In this document: positions 57,807 to 59,397 of the stretch, piece by piece
Layout: each line of letters begins with the position of its first letter
Numbering within the stretch: the stretch's first letter is position 1
Assembly (NCBI GenBank): GCA_049999765.1
Contig: JBNGIQ010009150.1
Coordinates: forward strand, 114,832 to 174,228
DNA length: 59,397 nt
Source: Phaeoceros laevis
Taxonomy: Eukaryota > Anthocerotophyta > Anthocerotopsida > Notothyladales
Direction: 5' to 3'
Translations under genes and position numbers: made by a program
The notes under the pieces: generated by a model
Database searches by the model: none
What the model saw: only the letters and a program-made list of their open reading frames with translations
Told to the model about the DNA's origin: nothing

Positions 57807-59397
57807 TTACAGCCCATCATAGTTGCTTCCTTCCTGCCCATAATAGCCATAATCCACTTGGTTCTGACTGTGTAGAGAATGAACTCCTGCCATGACACCA
57901 TGGTATCCAATATGTTGACCATTCAAGCGTCTTTGAGGAATGCAATTCTGCCCAGTATCAGCCCTCAAATAGGGGTCAGACTCTGGGCCGTAGTACTGAC
58001 CACCATCACCCTTGTCTCTCCTGGCTGGCAACTCCTGCCCTGCATACTCTGATCTCTTTTGACTGTAGACTTTTTCTGCCTCATTCCAAAGCTTGATTTG
58101 GTCATCCTCAATCCAGTCACCATAGACAGTAGAAATCTCACTCCATGATTCCTTCCACTGAGCATCAGCCCTGTGGTGAGCAGCGGCAGCATGCACCAAT
58201 CTTGCCCCACACCTTGCTTGCTTCAGAGCAAGGCCTTGAAGAGTTGAGGTTCCTGTAGGTTGAGGATCTGTCAATCCAACCTCCCATTGTTTTGTTGAGG
58301 ACTTGACTTCAGTTGGAGTACCCCCGCCAGAACCTCCATTGCTGGAATCAAATGGACCCCCACCATATGATTGCAGCTCTACAGTATACATGACAAAACA
58401 TTGAAAAAGATAAAAGTAGCTTAGACAACAGTTTATGTGATCAGGTAGACGTAGAAGGCAAAGCACATGCCAGAAGAAATAAGATTTTATAGGACATCCT
58501 CCATCCTTCAAACATCTCTCAACTTGATAACCATGCATGCACAGCTTGATCAACTTCAGTTGAATACAGGAGGTGGGCAACGAAACCGACAGGGGTCGCT
58601 GCCCAGCTTGGGGTGTCATCTCTCTTGCTCTAAATACGTGCATCTATCTCGCATCTCGAAGCAAGAAACCATCACTCACAAGACAACATAGTGCTGAAGC
58701 TAATATAAACACGCCAAAAGCAGTCACAGGATAAACAAACCAACCTGCCGTGCCATGAGCAAAGTGACACTTTTCCCCAAAGGGACAATGGCCGGTAACC
58801 TCCCACTTGTTGCACAGACGAGTCTTCCAATTGGGAGGCCGTGCAGTAACACCCCCACTCCCACTACTTGCTCCACCGGGTGACAAGGGTCCTGAGCTTA
58901 GTGCAGAGGTCTCTCGAACAGACCTGGCTTGCGTGCCCGGTTCATCATGCAAAAAGTTGCATCGGTCTCCATAAGGGCAACCTCCGTCGCTGAAGTACTT
59001 CTTGCAGGGTCGGGTTTTATGGAATTTCTGAGCGTCCGACTGCTGCCCCAGCTGGTTCGAGACCTGACCTTGGCCCCCTTGTCCCATCCCTTGCCCCTGG
59101 ATTTGATAAGAGGGCGTACAGCCTGCTTCCTGATTTGCAACCATCTCCTCCCATCCTCGAGGAGGCTTCCGGAGCTCCTCCATGCCGTGAGCGAAGTTGC
59201 AGTTGGTATTGTAAGGGCAGTTTCCAGCTCTGAACCTACAGCACAGCTTCGTCTTGAAAAAAATGGAACCCATACCCCTGCCCCTCCCACCTCCAGTATT
59301 AGCCACTCCTGAACCACTGCCGCCACCTGCTGCTCCACCAATACGTGCTCCCCCTCCCAATGGACTTGCATCAGGTTGTCCCGGACCAGGAGAGAAT
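57807..59397 (-). CDS. CCCH zinc-finger protein (5' part beyond window)
   Basis: Two exons are in the window: from the window edge (59397) down to 58745, and 58378-57807. The frame is open to the edge with no start codon, so the N-terminus is missing. Three CCCH fingers of the C-x8-C-x5-C-x3-H type are visible: [40 protein letters not shown] and [20 protein letters not shown], each followed by a His within four residues. They are separated by Gly/Gln/Ser linkers. After the third finger the protein has a Gly-rich linker, a helical Trp/Glu-rich segment ([20 protein letters not shown]) and a Tyr/Gln/Gly-rich tail. The layout resembles plant tandem CCCH RNA-binding proteins such as Arabidopsis C3H12 (At1g32360); RNA binding is inferred. 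The 366-base intron is the longest clear intron among the genes at this end. Confidence 0.87.

Noticed and set aside
1-59397. CRISPR array, operon, prophage or other prokaryotic system
   Set aside because: No regularly spaced repeats with unique spacers were seen, and gene structure is eukaryotic throughout.

Overview
The window is nuclear DNA from a land plant. The evidence is GT-AG introns in most genes, plant-type gene families (urea symporter DUR3, SYP7-type Qc-SNARE, HUA2-like PWWP protein, LEA and LEA_2 proteins, plastid-type transketolase, CTF2-like FAD monooxygenase), and decayed pentatricopeptide-repeat (PPR) genes of the PLS type. Introns are short (mostly about 45-170 bp) and gene spacing is tight, which fits a compact spore-plant genome such as a lycophyte or hornwort better than a seed plant. 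I cannot name the genus. Three runs of N (1324-1423, 5696-5795, 6079-6088) are assembly gaps.

Layout. 1-2.3 kb: repeat DNA, including a SINE-like insertion with a clear 15-bp target-site duplication. 2.4-5.5 kb: a LEA-like gene (+) and an intronless COX5b gene (-). 5.6-9.9 kb: repeat-rich DNA with no gene I can support. 9.9-16.3 kb: a CD2BP2/U5-52K homologue (-, 9 exons) and DUR3 (+, 15 exons), divergently arranged. 16.3-19.6 kb: long intergenic stretch with a PPR relic. 19.6-22.8 kb: transketolase (+, 6 exons). 22.9-26.1 kb: pseudogene zone with an MCM6 fragment and a frameshifted PPR gene. 26.6-35.2 kb: LEA_2 membrane protein (+), QCR9 (-), FAD monooxygenase (-), SYP7 SNARE (+), ICT1-like release-factor family protein (-). 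35.8-42.6 kb: large HUA2-like gene (+, 11 exons). 45.3-56.7 kb: aminotransferase (-), HDAC-family hydrolase (+), TMEM33-like protein (-), Integrator subunit 2 (+). 57.8 kb to the end: CCCH zinc-finger gene (-), cut by the window edge.

The genes do not form one pathway; this is ordinary eukaryotic gene order. Recurrent themes are RNA processing (CD2BP2, HUA2-like, INTS2, CCCH protein) and organelle function (COX5b, QCR9, ICT1-like, transketolase, aminotransferase). Most informative features: the dimeric SINE with its target-site duplication, the MCM6 fragment with a broken Walker A, the PPR pseudogene, four intronless metabolic/organellar genes among intron-rich neighbours (possible retrogenes), and a stop-free, length-divisible-by-three intron in the HUA2-like gene. 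I found no convincing new biological system. Exon boundaries were derived by eye from splice signals, reading phase and remembered family sequences, and each assembled CDS keeps one open frame.
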